Positions 35,200 through 43,583 of a stretch of DNA of 45,955 nucleotides are shown here, one piece after another. The stretch comes from Gilvimarinus sp. 2_MG-2023. Lineage in GTDB: Bacteria; Pseudomonadota; Gammaproteobacteria; Pseudomonadales; Cellvibrionaceae. Each line of letters begins with the position of its first letter. Position 1 is the stretch's first letter. Where the stretch lies: the NCBI RefSeq assembly GCF_030547685.1, contig NZ_JAUOQM010000021.1, forward strand, positions 35,445-81,399. The letters run 5' to 3'. Made by a program: the position numbers and the translations under genes. The notes beneath the pieces were generated by a model. The model had not been told where the DNA came from, did no database searches, and was given only the letters and a program-made list of their open reading frames with translations.

Positions 35200-36246
35200 G
35201 TGATTAATGTGGGGATTGTCGGGGGAACCGGTTATACCGGGGTCGAGCTGTTGCGTTTACTGTGCAAGCATTCACAGGTACAGGTGAGCGTGATTACGTC
35301 CCGCGCCGAGGCAGGTTTGCCGGTCAGTGATCTCTACCCTAACCTGCGTGGCCATGTTGACCTTTGCTTCACCGAACCGGATGTGGAGGTGTTAGGACGC
35401 TGCGATGTGGTGTTTTTTGCCACCCCACATGGCGTTGCGCAAAATTTAATGCCAGCCTTGATGGCGACCGGTACCCGAGTGGTTGACCTGTCGGCCGATT
35501 TTCGTATCCGCGACGCTGAACTGTGGGCGCATTGGTACAATCAGGCCCACGGCTGTCCGGAATTAATTGATCAGGCGGTTTATGGCTTACCAGAGAATAA
35601 TCGCGACGCTATTAAGCAGGCTAAATTGGTGGCTTGCCCAGGTTGCTACCCTACTGCGGCACAACTGGGCTTATTGCCCCTGTTGGAAAATCAACTGGTG
35701 GATCCCAACGGACTGATTATAAGTGCAGCCAGTGGTACCACCGGTGCAGGTCGTCAGGCCAAAGTGGGTATGTTGCTGGCTGAGAACAGCGGCAGTTTTA
35801 AAGCGTATGGCGTTGCCGGTCACCGCCATTTGCCTGAAATCGAACAAGCCCTGCACGACGCTCAGCCTGCGGGTGCAACACCCCCCGAGGTGACATTTGT
35901 GCCTCACTTGTTGCCTATGGTACGCGGTATTCATGCCACCTCCTACGCTCGTGCTTTAGCGCCTGAGTCCCTACCTGATCTACAGAGTTTGTTTGAGCAA
36001 CGCTACGCGGATGAGCCATTTGTCGATGTTTTACCCGAAGGCGTAGTACCTGAAACTCGCTCGGTCAAGGGCTCGAATATGTGCCGCATTTCCGTGTGCC
36101 AGCCGCAAGGGCGAGATACCATAGTGGTGTTGTCGGTTATCGACAACCTCACCAAAGGCGCTGCGGGGCAAGCCATTCAGAATATGAATATTATGTTTGG
36201 CTTTGAGGAAACCGCAGGCTTAGATGTAGTGGCGCTGCTTCCCTAA
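35200..36246 (+). CDS. argC: N-acetyl-gamma-glutamyl-phosphate reductase ArgC
   Basis: NADPH-dependent third step of arginine synthesis. 348 residues from the GTG at 35200, chosen because GAGAGG lies eight bases upstream and because the frame then begins with the nucleotide-binding [20 protein letters not shown]; an in-frame ATG at 35086 would add an atypical 38 residues. The catalytic Cys149 is in [17 protein letters not shown] near 35140 may be a -10 box with a poor -35. It is first in the group argC-DUF6776-bactofilin-erpA. Confidence 0.96.
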   Translation: MINVGIVGGTGYTGVELLRLLCKHSQVQVSVITSRAEAGLPVSDLYPNLRGHVDLCFTEPDVEVLGRCDVVFFATPHGVAQNLMPALMATGTRVVDLSADFRIRDAELWAHWYNQAHGCPELIDQAVYGLPENNRDAIKQAKLVACPGCYPTAAQLGLLPLLENQLVDPNGLIISAASGTTGAGRQAKVGMLLAENSGSFKAYGVAGHRHLPEIEQALHDAQPAGATPPEVTFVPHLLPMVRGIHATSYARALAPESLPDLQSLFEQRYADEPFVDVLPEGVVPETRSVKGSNMCRISVCQPQGRDTIVVLSVIDNLTKGAAGQAIQNMNIMFGFEETAGLDVVALLP

Positions 36247-36269
36247 TAACCAGTGATAAACGGAACAAT

Positions 36270-37010
36270 ATGAGCGCAGTTAAAGGCAGTAAACAGCACC
36301 CGCTACGCGTAGTGCCACACCGTCCGGTCAGGCGTTTTTTGATGTTTGTACTAACGCTTTTGGTGATAGCAGCCTGTGTGGCAGGCGCTTATTGGGGCGG
36401 CTATTGGCAAGGTATGGGTACGCAAGCAGGCGCTCTTAAACAGGTATCTATCCTGCGCGATCAATTGCAAGCCTCTGAGCAAGAATCCGCAGATTTGCGC
36501 CAACAAGTGGCCAATTTATCGCTAGCATCCGAGGTAGATCAATACGCCAGCGAAGAGGTGCGCAATGAAATCGTCTCCTTGCGCCAAGAAGTTGCAAATC
36601 TGGAAACCGACATCTCATTTTATCGCGGTCTAATGGCGCCCAGTGAGGCCAACAGTGGCTTGACGATTGGAGAGGTGAATATTGTTGAATCGGCGGTGCC
36701 TGGGCGTTATACGTTTAAAATCGTTATGCAGCAATTGGCTACCAACCATCAAGTGCTTAATGGTGAGCTGCGAGTGGATGTCGTGGGGCGGCGCGATGGC
36801 GTGATTACACGGGTACCGCTTTACCAGTTGGCAGACTCGATTGAAGAGGAAGACATAAAATTACGGTTTAAATATTTCCAAAATATTGAGGGTGAGTTGA
36901 CCTTGCCCGAAGGGTTTGAAGTACAAAAGCTTGAGCTGTCGGCTGAGTCATCTGGCCGCAACAGCGTCAAGGTTCACAAGAGCTACGGTTGGCTCGTCGA
37001 AGATCGATAA
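36270..37010 (+). CDS. DUF6776 family membrane-anchored protein
   Basis: 246 residues. A basic N-terminus, a single membrane helix (about 24-43, FLMFVLTLLVIAACVAGAYW), then a coiled-coil region (about 58-118, heptad-like LRDQLQASEQESADLRQQVA) and a C-terminal beta-rich periplasmic domain. This organisation and the place between argC and a bactofilin gene are the same as in Pseudomonas. The topology fits a periplasmic scaffold; the function is unknown. It begins 23 bp after argC. Confidence 0.78.
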   Translation: MSAVKGSKQHPLRVVPHRPVRRFLMFVLTLLVIAACVAGAYWGGYWQGMGTQAGALKQVSILRDQLQASEQESADLRQQVANLSLASEVDQYASEEVRNEIVSLRQEVANLETDISFYRGLMAPSEANSGLTIGEVNIVESAVPGRYTFKIVMQQLATNHQVLNGELRVDVVGRRDGVITRVPLYQLADSIEEEDIKLRFKYFQNIEGELTLPEGFEVQKLELSAESSGRNSVKVHKSYGWLVEDR

Positions 37011-37032
37011 TAAGTGCGGGAGCATAAGCATA

Positions 37033-37434
37033 ATGGCGTTTAGCAATAGTCACACCTTAATTTCCAAAGGAACCAGTATCGTCGGCGATATTCATTTTAG
37101 TGGGGATCTGCAAGTTGAAGGCACGGTTAAAGGCAATATTATTGTCGAGGGCGGTGCTGATGCCAAATTAGTTGTGGCGGCCAAGGGCACCGTTGAGGGC
37201 GAAATCCGTGTTCCAATGGTCGTTATCAATGGCAAAGTGATTGGCAATGTGTATTCCGGTAAGCATGTGGAGCTGGCTGCCAAGGCTGTGGTAGAAGGAA
37301 ACGTCCACTATCAATTGATTGAAATGGTGAAAGGCGCGCAGGTTAATGGCGCTTTGGTTTACGGTGAGCCGCCCCAGGCAAATAAAGGTACCGGTAAGTC
37401 TGCGGATAAGAATCAGCAGGTTGATGCGAAATAG
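37033..37434 (+). CDS. Bactofilin (polymer-forming cytoskeletal protein)
   Basis: 133 residues from the ATG at 37033; the frame is open further upstream, but that overlaps the DUF6776 gene. A right-handed beta-helix bactofilin core (DIHFSGDLQVEGTVKGNIIV; VNGALVYG at its end) with short disordered tails. Bactofilins self-assemble into membrane-associated filaments involved in cell shape and wall synthesis. The neighbouring membrane protein with coiled coil may be its membrane partner (inference). Confidence 0.93.
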   Translation: MAFSNSHTLISKGTSIVGDIHFSGDLQVEGTVKGNIIVEGGADAKLVVAAKGTVEGEIRVPMVVINGKVIGNVYSGKHVELAAKAVVEGNVHYQLIEMVKGAQVNGALVYGEPPQANKGTGKSADKNQQVDAK

Positions 37435-37493
37435 TTGACTGTTTTACTCTGGTATTGGGATAATGTGCGGTCAGCCAGTATCGGAGTTTGTCT

Positions 37494-37847
37494 ATGTCTA
37501 CCCCAGAAGTTTTTACCCCAGAGCCAATATACGTCAGCGCCCAAGCTGTGGCCAAGGTAAAAAGCCTGATTGAGGAAGAGGGTAACGATGAGCTCAAGCT
37601 GCGTGTTTATGTAACAGGCGGCGGCTGCTCAGGCTTTCAATACGGCTTCACCTTCGATGATACCACCGCTGAAGACGACACCGTGGTAGAAAAAGACGGC
37701 GTTAAAGTCGTGGTAGATGCCATGAGCTACCCTTATTTGGTCGGCGCAAATGTTGACTACAGTGAAGGGCTGCAAGGGGCCAAATTTGTTGTGACCAACC
37801 CCAATGCGGCCACTACTTGCGGCTGCGGCGCCTCTTTTTCTGTTTAA
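37494..37847 (+). CDS. erpA: Iron-sulfur cluster insertion protein ErpA
   Basis: A-type carrier that delivers Fe-S clusters, for instance to IspG/IspH. 117 residues from the ATG at 37494 (GGAG seven bases upstream; the in-frame TTG at 37488 is unlikely). Conserved cluster ligands C45 ([11 protein letters not shown]), C109 and C111 (CGCGASFSV) are present. It ends the argC group; a stem-loop follows. Confidence 0.96.
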   Translation: MSTPEVFTPEPIYVSAQAVAKVKSLIEEEGNDELKLRVYVTGGGCSGFQYGFTFDDTTAEDDTVVEKDGVKVVVDAMSYPYLVGANVDYSEGLQGAKFVVTNPNAATTCGCGASFSV

Positions 37848-37853
37848 GGCTGA

Positions 37854-37873
37854 TTGGCGATATAGATCGCCAA
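37854..37873. terminator. Stem-loop between converging erpA and the large beta-repeat gene
   Basis: Perfect 8-bp stem TTGGCGAT / ATCGCCAA with the loop ATAG. No T run follows on either strand, so it may mark an mRNA 3' end formed by other means. Confidence 0.45.
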
Positions 37874-37929
37874 ACCCGTAAATTGACCGCTCAACGTTTA
37901 GCCTCTACAGAGTAGACTCTCTCTTAAGG

Positions 37930-40900
37930 TTATCTTTTCTCTCGCGGGAACAACCTCATTCCTGTCAAGGAAAGTAACAGTGCTAACAAACCTAATCCAG
38001 GTAGCCCAAAAGTTGGTAATGCATGTGGAGTGCTTGTAACTTCGTTTGTAACCACCAAATTTATCTCCCCTGGGTTGGTGGTATCAAGCGCGGCATTAAA
38101 GTCTGAGGGTTGTGAGCTAATATCCAGGCCATTGTCGACGAAAGTACCCGTGTAGGTAATTAATCGATAGGTGCCTGCGCCATACCCACCCCAGTCGATA
38201 ATTTCTAGGGTTCCGTCCAGCGTCAAGTTGCCACTCACCACTATCAAGTCACTGTCCACTCCGGCGGTGCCGGCGGGACTGCTCAGTTCAAACTCCAGAA
38301 TAGAGGCGTTATTTAGTAGTAGTTCACCCACAGTGAGGGTGCCGGGGGAATTGCCAGCTGCAATAGTGGCGTTGTCGTCTACCCTGACTGAGCCTGTAAT
38401 AGTGCCATCGCCACTGAGTCTACTGCCGCTGACTAGCGTCACACTGCCTGTTCCGGTGGCACTACCTGTAAGATTATTAATCAGAAGAGCGCCACTGTTG
38501 ACAGTAGTGTCACCGGTATAAGTACTGGCCCCATTTAGTGCCAATGTTTCACTTCCGTTTTTGGTCAGGGAGGTAGTATTAGCCTGCCCCCCTTGGATCG
38601 AGCCACTAAAATTACCGCTAGAGACCGCTATTGCGCTGCCATTCCCGTGAAGATCAATGAGGGCCATACCGTTGCCATCGTCACTTATGGTACTTACTGT
38701 TTCAGTGGCGGCTGCCCCGACGCCAACTTGTAACTGTGCATTGCCTGTAAAGGTGAGGTTCGATGTGTCAGCAATCTGCTCGTCGTTGGCCACCACCACT
38801 ATCGACTCCTGTTGAATGGCGACATCCCCTGCGATGGCAGTAACGTTAGCGCTTTTGGACAGTTGTAACGACACGTTGGACTTCACAACCGTGTTGCCGG
38901 TGTAGGTATTTGCTTGGGTTCCATCCATGGCGAAAAATACCACGTTACCTCCGGGGGCCAATCCTTTATCGGACAGGACTAGGCCGCCGCTGGAAATAAC
39001 ACCGCCCAAAGTAACCTGGCCGAAGTCGAATGCATTAAAGTCCGATGTATTGGTGATCGTACGGTCGCCTCCTTGCAAGTTTATGTTGCTGTCCAGCTCA
39101 AAAGCTGAGGTGTTGACGATGGTGCCATGCGGAAAGAGGCTGAAGTCGCCGTTCGCGGCGATATCGTTGTGGATGCGGCGAGGATCGCCGTCGGTGGCCA
39201 GTGTTGTGCCATCGCCTATGGTCAATAGCCCGGTGCCAAGTGCGTCATCGTTGCCGATGACGAGAGTGCCGGCATTAATGTGAGTGCCGCCATTATAGGT
39301 GTTACTGCGGATCAGGCTCAGTGTGCCAGCGCCTGTTTTGGTTAAACGGCCATCTCCGCTAACGGTAAGGTTGATGGCGGCACCTGTGTCGCTGTCAACA
39401 CGAATTTCGGCCCCATTGTTAGCCAGCATCAAGCCGCCATTAGCGTTGGCGTCTTGTATTCGATAGCCATCGGTGGCGAACTGCAGGCCACTCACTGTAT
39501 GTGTGCCGTCTACTTCGACCGTGCCTGTTGCGCCGCCAAAAACGGCTACTAGAGATCCCCAGGTAGAGTTCACATCGCCGGATTGATTGGTCCAGTTGCT
39601 GGCGGAAGAGCTCCAGGTTCCATTGCCCCCGGCAACAGTGTTATCAGCGATAGTGTTGTTACCATCCCAAAACTGCAGGCCTGCGAAACCAGCCACCAGT
39701 GAGATAACACCTGGTGTGGAGGTGTCAATGCGGTAGCTGTAACCAGTCAATAACCCAGCGCCAAATTCCATGGCATTATCAACCAGTGTGCCTGCGTAGT
39801 TGAACAGTCTGTAGGTGCCGCTGTCGCCGAGGTCCGAGGCGAAGTCAAACCCGCCGAGGTCGGTGATGTTGAGAATGCCGTCTAGGGTTAGGTCGCCGGT
39901 AACCGTAATCAAGTCGTTATCAATACCCGCGGTGCCACTGGGCGCGTCCAATTCAAAGTCGAGAACTGAGGCGTTATTCAATAACAGCTCGCCTAGTGTG
40001 AGGTTTCCCGGCGAGTTGCCCGCGGCAAGATGGCCGCCACTGGCGATGATGACGTCACCGGCAATATGACCACTGCCGGTCAGGCTGGCACCGCCGGCAA
40101 TGCTGACACTGCTGTTGCCGGTGGCACTGCCTGTTACATTATTGACGTTGAGGGTACCGCCATTGACGGTAGTGTTGCCACTGTAGGTATTGTTGCCTGA
40201 CAGTGTGGTGGTTCCGGAATAGAGATCGATCGAGCCATCGCCCGCGATGTTGGATGCAAAGTCGTAATTGGTGTTGGTGTGATTGAATACAATATGACTA
40301 GCGTCGGATTGTAAGGTTACCCGGACGGCCGTTAAATTCCCCGCCGCTATTGCACTGTCACTCGCAGCTGCACCAATATTGAGTGTGCCACTCGCACTGG
40401 ACGTACCCAAAAACACATCGCCCTTCAGGAAATGGGTTTGAAAATTGTCGACCGTAACGTTAACACTGCCGCCATTGCTGATGGTGAGTGCTCCAGTATT
40501 CATAGTACCCACGTTGATTTCATATGCATCCCAGCGCGACCCAGCACCATCGACCGTCATATGACTGGTGCCACCCGCGTCGGCAATAATGCCAGTCCGG
40601 CTCTTAACGCTGCCACCATTGTTCAGGGTTACGGCACCGTTATCGATAGTAAAGGTTTGCACGTCGCTACTACCGGTCAGATTAAGAGTGCCGATATTTC
40701 TTTTGATCAGGTTGCCGTAACCGTTACCAGCAACGTTTCCGGCAAAAGAGATGTTGTCTGATCGGTTGAATGCCAGCGTTGCGCCGCTCGCAATGGAGAC
40801 ATTGCCCGCGAGACTGCCGCTGGTACCGCCATTGCCCACATTCAGCTGGCCATTGCTGATGGTTGTTCCCCCCTCGTGGGTAAGATTTCCCGTTACGGTG

Positions 40901-43212
40901 AGAGTTTGCAGATTGTTGTTGAGTGTTATGGATCCGCTGCCATTGATGTTCCCCGTATGGGTGTGCGAGGTACTGCGGCTAAAATCCAATGAGCCGTTAT
41001 TGATAATATTGCCGGCAATACTGCCTCGTGAACCTGGCGCTCCAATGATAAGTTTGCCGCCATGAATGGTGGTGTCGCCCGTATAAGTCTGAAATTCAGT
41101 GAATCTGGTGGTGCCCGCGTAAAGATCAACCGAGCCGCCACCCGACACGCTTTCGCTGAAGGTAATGTTGTTGGTGTGATTGAAAATCAGTTTGCCTGAG
41201 CCGCTGCCAAATTGCATTGAACCTGCTGACAGTGTGCCGGCGGCGATGGGGGATTCGCCCACGGCGGCCCCAATGTTCAGGACCCCGTTACTGCCAGCAT
41301 TGAGACCAATGGTCACTTGACCGCTAACATTCGCACGGCCACCATTGGTTAAATTCAGACTACCTTGGCCGTTGCTGCCAATTACCAACGAATTGCTGTT
41401 GAGGCGAGAACCTGCGCCATCTACATTGACGACGCCCGTGACTGCAGCGTCTGCACCTATTAGGCCGCCAACGGCTGCTACCACACCGCTGTCAGTAATT
41501 GTTAATTCACCGCTACTTTCATTGCCAACAAAGAGGTCGCCGAGGTTGTTCCAGGTCGATCCCTCGCCGCTGACAGTGGCGCTACCGGTGCTGCCAGCTT
41601 TATCGCCGATAACTGCCAGAGTGTTGATTGTTGTGCCAGCGTCATTGATGCTCAGATTGCCGGTGCCAAAGTGGCCAACAATAAGGTTAGCGTCAATGCT
41701 CCAGATGGCATTGACGCCGGATACATTGACATTGCCGTCGCTGTTCGCGACATCTCCAATAGAACCGTTAGCGCTGTTCAGAGTTGAGTCGTTAATCTCG
41801 TCCACTTTGCTGCCACGGGTAACCGTAAGAGTACCGGCGTTTACATTGACGTCGCCCGTGTTGTTGACCCGAGCCGTCAGTGCGAGTCTGTTGTCCCCAC
41901 CTTTAACGAGAGTGCCAACCCCACTTAAGCTGTGTTCATAAGTCCGGTTGTGGGGGTGATGAAAGGTCAGTGTCCCGTTATTGGTAATATCGCCGTCAAT
42001 CCACCCTGTGCCACTACCATTACCAATCGACAGCTCGGCCTTATTGTGGATAATAATGTCACCCAAAAAATCCATCGGATTACCAAAAACATCACTGCCA
42101 CGTGACAAGACGTTCCCGGTAAGAGTGGTGGTGCCAGCAAAAAAATCAATTCTGGGCAGAGGCAGGAGTCTGTGATCAATGATGATATCGGGCCCGAATT
42201 CAAAATTGCTACTGCTGTGATTAAAGACGAGGCTGTTTGTCCCTTGGCCAAAAACGATGCTCTCAGTATTAACGCTGCCTGGCCTCACTGGCGTTCCGCC
42301 CGCGGCTGCACCAATGTTAAGAGAGTTGACGGTATTGGCGGCGTCGGGATCAAGCGCGCCTGCGCCATAAAAATCTAGGTCATGTTGAGAAATGTCGGAA
42401 AGATCTCGCCCGATTTTGACGTCGTAGTTTGTCTCGGTGGAGACTCTCGCCTCCCTGCTGACGGTGAGCGTGCCATCACCCAATGAGCCAACCTCAATGC
42501 CCATTGTTTTCCAGTGCGACGTTGTGCCGTCAAAAGGGTCTGAGCCATCGACAATAACGGTTCCGCTCTGGTTGGCCAGGTTGCCGAGTGTGTTTATTTT
42601 GGAGTCGACCACCCCCCCGTTCCTGATTGATAAAGTCATGCCGCCGTTGGAGTTGATGTTTGTTTCATTTTGATTCAGCTTCAACTCAGATCCGCTGTAT
42701 TGTACCGAAATAGTGTTTTCGCCAAGGGCATTTAACATGCTCGGTATATTGGCAACACCGCCGTGACGCACAATAAGATTACCGCTGTTCAGCTCTAAAC
42801 GATCCAATATCCGCAATGTCGTTGGGGTGCCTAGAAGGGCGGTGGCGGTACCGTCGATGATAACGCTGGAGTTATTGTTGATCTGGAGCTCATAGGCAAA
42901 CGGATTTTCAGATGTAATAATGGCACTGCCGCCATTATTGATAACGGCAAATGTGGTTGCGTCAGGAACAGCCCCGTCACTCCAGAAACTTGTGTCAGAC
43001 CAACTCCCGCTTGCTGGGTGTAGCCACGTGCCCGCGGAGGCTGAATTAACAATAAGTAGCCCAAGTAGGGTGGTGGTCAATCGTGGGCGGCAGGGCGAGA
43101 GAGGTGTTTTGCGCGTCGCTCTGCGAGCCTTGACTTTGGTTTTCGCCAGTTCACCTACGACCACCCATTGCCCACGGATAGCGTTCCAGATAACGTGGTG
43201 ATATCGATTCAT
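37930..43212 (-). CDS. Giant secreted beta-repeat protein with ESPR signal, no beta-barrel, IPTL-like C-terminal anchor
   Basis: 1760 residues. Residues 1-30 are an extended signal peptide region of type V secretion proteins (MNRYHHVIWN, GQWVVVGELAK), followed by a basic stretch and hydrophobic core (LTTTLLGLLIVNSASA, cleavage near residue 60). The long middle is a Gly/Asn/Thr-rich beta-helix built from autotransporter-associated strand repeats (TYSGNTTVNGGTL, AAGNSPGNLTLGELLLNN) and T5SS/PEP-CTERM-type repeats (DGAGSRWDAYEINVG). There is no C-terminal autotransporter barrel. Instead it ends with ALPTFGLPGLGLLALLLSL and a basic tail (FPREKR), a tripartite layout like IPTL/PEP-CTERM sorting signals. 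The ATG has AAGGAA upstream. The residue composition is unlike that of its neighbours. Probably a surface or envelope structural/adhesive protein; role and route are inferred. Confidence 0.85.
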   Translation of the reverse strand: MNRYHHVIWNAIRGQWVVVGELAKTKVKARRATRKTPLSPCRPRLTTTLLGLLIVNSASAGTWLHPASGSWSDTSFWSDGAVPDATTFAVINNGGSAIITSENPFAYELQINNNSSVIIDGTATALLGTPTTLRILDRLELNSGNLIVRHGGVANIPSMLNALGENTISVQYSGSELKLNQNETNINSNGGMTLSIRNGGVVDSKINTLGNLANQSGTVIVDGSDPFDGTTSHWKTMGIEVGSLGDGTLTVSREARVSTETNYDVKIGRDLSDISQHDLDFYGAGALDPDAANTVNSLNIGAAAGGTPVRPGSVNTESIVFGQGTNSLVFNHSSSNFEFGPDIIIDHRLLPLPRIDFFAGTTTLTGNVLSRGSDVFGNPMDFLGDIIIHNKAELSIGNGSGTGWIDGDITNNGTLTFHHPHNRTYEHSLSGVGTLVKGGDNRLALTARVNNTGDVNVNAGTLTVTRGSKVDEINDSTLNSANGSIGDVANSDGNVNVSGVNAIWSIDANLIVGHFGTGNLSINDAGTTINTLAVIGDKAGSTGSATVSGEGSTWNNLGDLFVGNESSGELTITDSGVVAAVGGLIGADAAVTGVVNVDGAGSRLNSNSLVIGSNGQGSLNLTNGGRANVSGQVTIGLNAGSNGVLNIGAAVGESPIAAGTLSAGSMQFGSGSGKLIFNHTNNITFSESVSGGGSVDLYAGTTRFTEFQTYTGDTTIHGGKLIIGAPGSRGSIAGNIINNGSLDFSRSTSHTHTGNINGSGSITLNNNLQTLTVTGNLTHEGGTTISNGQLNVGNGGTSGSLAGNVSIASGATLAFNRSDNISFAGNVAGNGYGNLIKRNIGTLNLTGSSDVQTFTIDNGAVTLNNGGSVKSRTGIIADAGGTSHMTVDGAGSRWDAYEINVGTMNTGALTISNGGSVNVTVDNFQTHFLKGDVFLGTSSASGTLNIGAAASDSAIAAGNLTAVRVTLQSDASHIVFNHTNTNYDFASNIAGDGSIDLYSGTTTLSGNNTYSGNTTVNGGTLNVNNVTGSATGNSSVSIAGGASLTGSGHIAGDVIIASGGHLAAGNSPGNLTLGELLLNNASVLDFELDAPSGTAGIDNDLITVTGDLTLDGILNITDLGGFDFASDLGDSGTYRLFNYAGTLVDNAMEFGAGLLTGYSYRIDTSTPGVISLVAGFAGLQFWDGNNTIADNTVAGGNGTWSSSASNWTNQSGDVNSTWGSLVAVFGGATGTVEVDGTHTVSGLQFATDGYRIQDANANGGLMLANNGAEIRVDSDTGAAINLTVSGDGRLTKTGAGTLSLIRSNTYNGGTHINAGTLVIGNDDALGTGLLTIGDGTTLATDGDPRRIHNDIAANGDFSLFPHGTIVNTSAFELDSNINLQGGDRTITNTSDFNAFDFGQVTLGGVISSGGLVLSDKGLAPGGNVVFFAMDGTQANTYTGNTVVKSNVSLQLSKSANVTAIAGDVAIQQESIVVVANDEQIADTSNLTFTGNAQLQVGVGAAATETVSTISDDGNGMALIDLHGNGSAIAVSSGNFSGSIQGGQANTTSLTKNGSETLALNGASTYTGDTTVNSGALLINNLTGSATGTGSVTLVSGSRLSGDGTITGSVRVDDNATIAAGNSPGTLTVGELLLNNASILEFELSSPAGTAGVDSDLIVVSGNLTLDGTLEIIDWGGYGAGTYRLITYTGTFVDNGLDISSQPSDFNAALDTTNPGEINLVVTNEVTSTPHALPTFGLPGLGLLALLLSLTGMRLFPREKR
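38119..38526 (-). repeat. Internal duplication in the beta-repeat gene, copy 2
   Basis: Encodes the segment from TYTGDTTVNSG through AAGNSPGTLTVGELLLNN and GTYRLITYTGTFVDNGLDI. It is clearly similar to the segment encoded at 39761-40187, with the same motif order; the second copy is some 20 bp shorter, mainly before GTYRL. Confidence 0.8.
39761..40187 (-). repeat. Internal duplication in the beta-repeat gene, copy 1
   Basis: Encodes TYSGNTTVNGGTL, AAGNSPGNLTLGELLLNN, GIDNDLITVTGDLTLDG and GTYRLFNYAGTLVDNAMEFG, paralogous to the segment at 38119-38526. It marks the end of the first large beta-helix block; a second block starting with LQFWDGNNTIADNTVAGG follows. Confidence 0.8.
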
Positions 43213-43213
43213 G

Positions 43214-43245
43214 CCCGTTCCTTTTAATAGTGATGTATGAACGGG
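43214..43245 (-). promoter_or_regulatory. Possible hairpin over the ribosome site of the beta-repeat gene
   Basis: In the minus-strand mRNA, CCCGTTC (43245-43239) can pair with GAACGGG (43220-43214), leaving an 18-nt loop. The 3' arm ends one base before the ATG and takes in part of the ribosome-binding site (AAAAGGAA). This could limit translation or respond to temperature or a ligand; function is inferred. Confidence 0.45.
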
Positions 43246-43583
43246 ACTACAGCGCCGTTGCCGCCAAATGATACTTAAGGCGCAACACTGCCACTATCCA
43301 CTTTCCGCAAAATGAGATGTGATTAAGCTATTGGTGTGTCGTTACTTGTAGGGCCAGAGAGGTGACATTGCTTTGGAATATTCGTCAAAGAGATGCTTAT
43401 TAGGGAAAGCGCCACCCCAGCGCTATGTACAGTTTTACAGGTTTTGTTTAGTCGAAGCTGGTATCTAGAGCCTGTAAACGATACTGGAAAATGCGCTTGT
43501 GGGGGTTTCAGGTAAAAAATGGCATGTTAATTAAACTGAAAAACAATCTTAAGAATTTCTCAGGATTCGCACGTATGGAGATT
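43246..43583. other. Intergenic region between the beta-repeat gene and anmK
   Basis: About 340 bp, AT-rich towards 43500-43560, with no credible protein or RNA gene. No convincing promoter for the large gene was found (a TATCAT on the minus strand near 43270 has no partner -35), and no clear terminator for anmK was seen. Confidence 0.4.

Noticed and set aside
37930-38040. LPTFG near the C-terminus as a sortase LPXTG signal
   Set aside because: The organism is Gram-negative and the fourth residue is Phe, not Thr; the layout fits IPTL/PEP-CTERM-like signals better.
38171-41941. Several long plus-strand reading frames inside the giant gene
   Set aside because: They are antisense shadows of a repetitive Gly/Asn/Thr-rich coding sequence; they lack ribosome sites and recognisable motifs.
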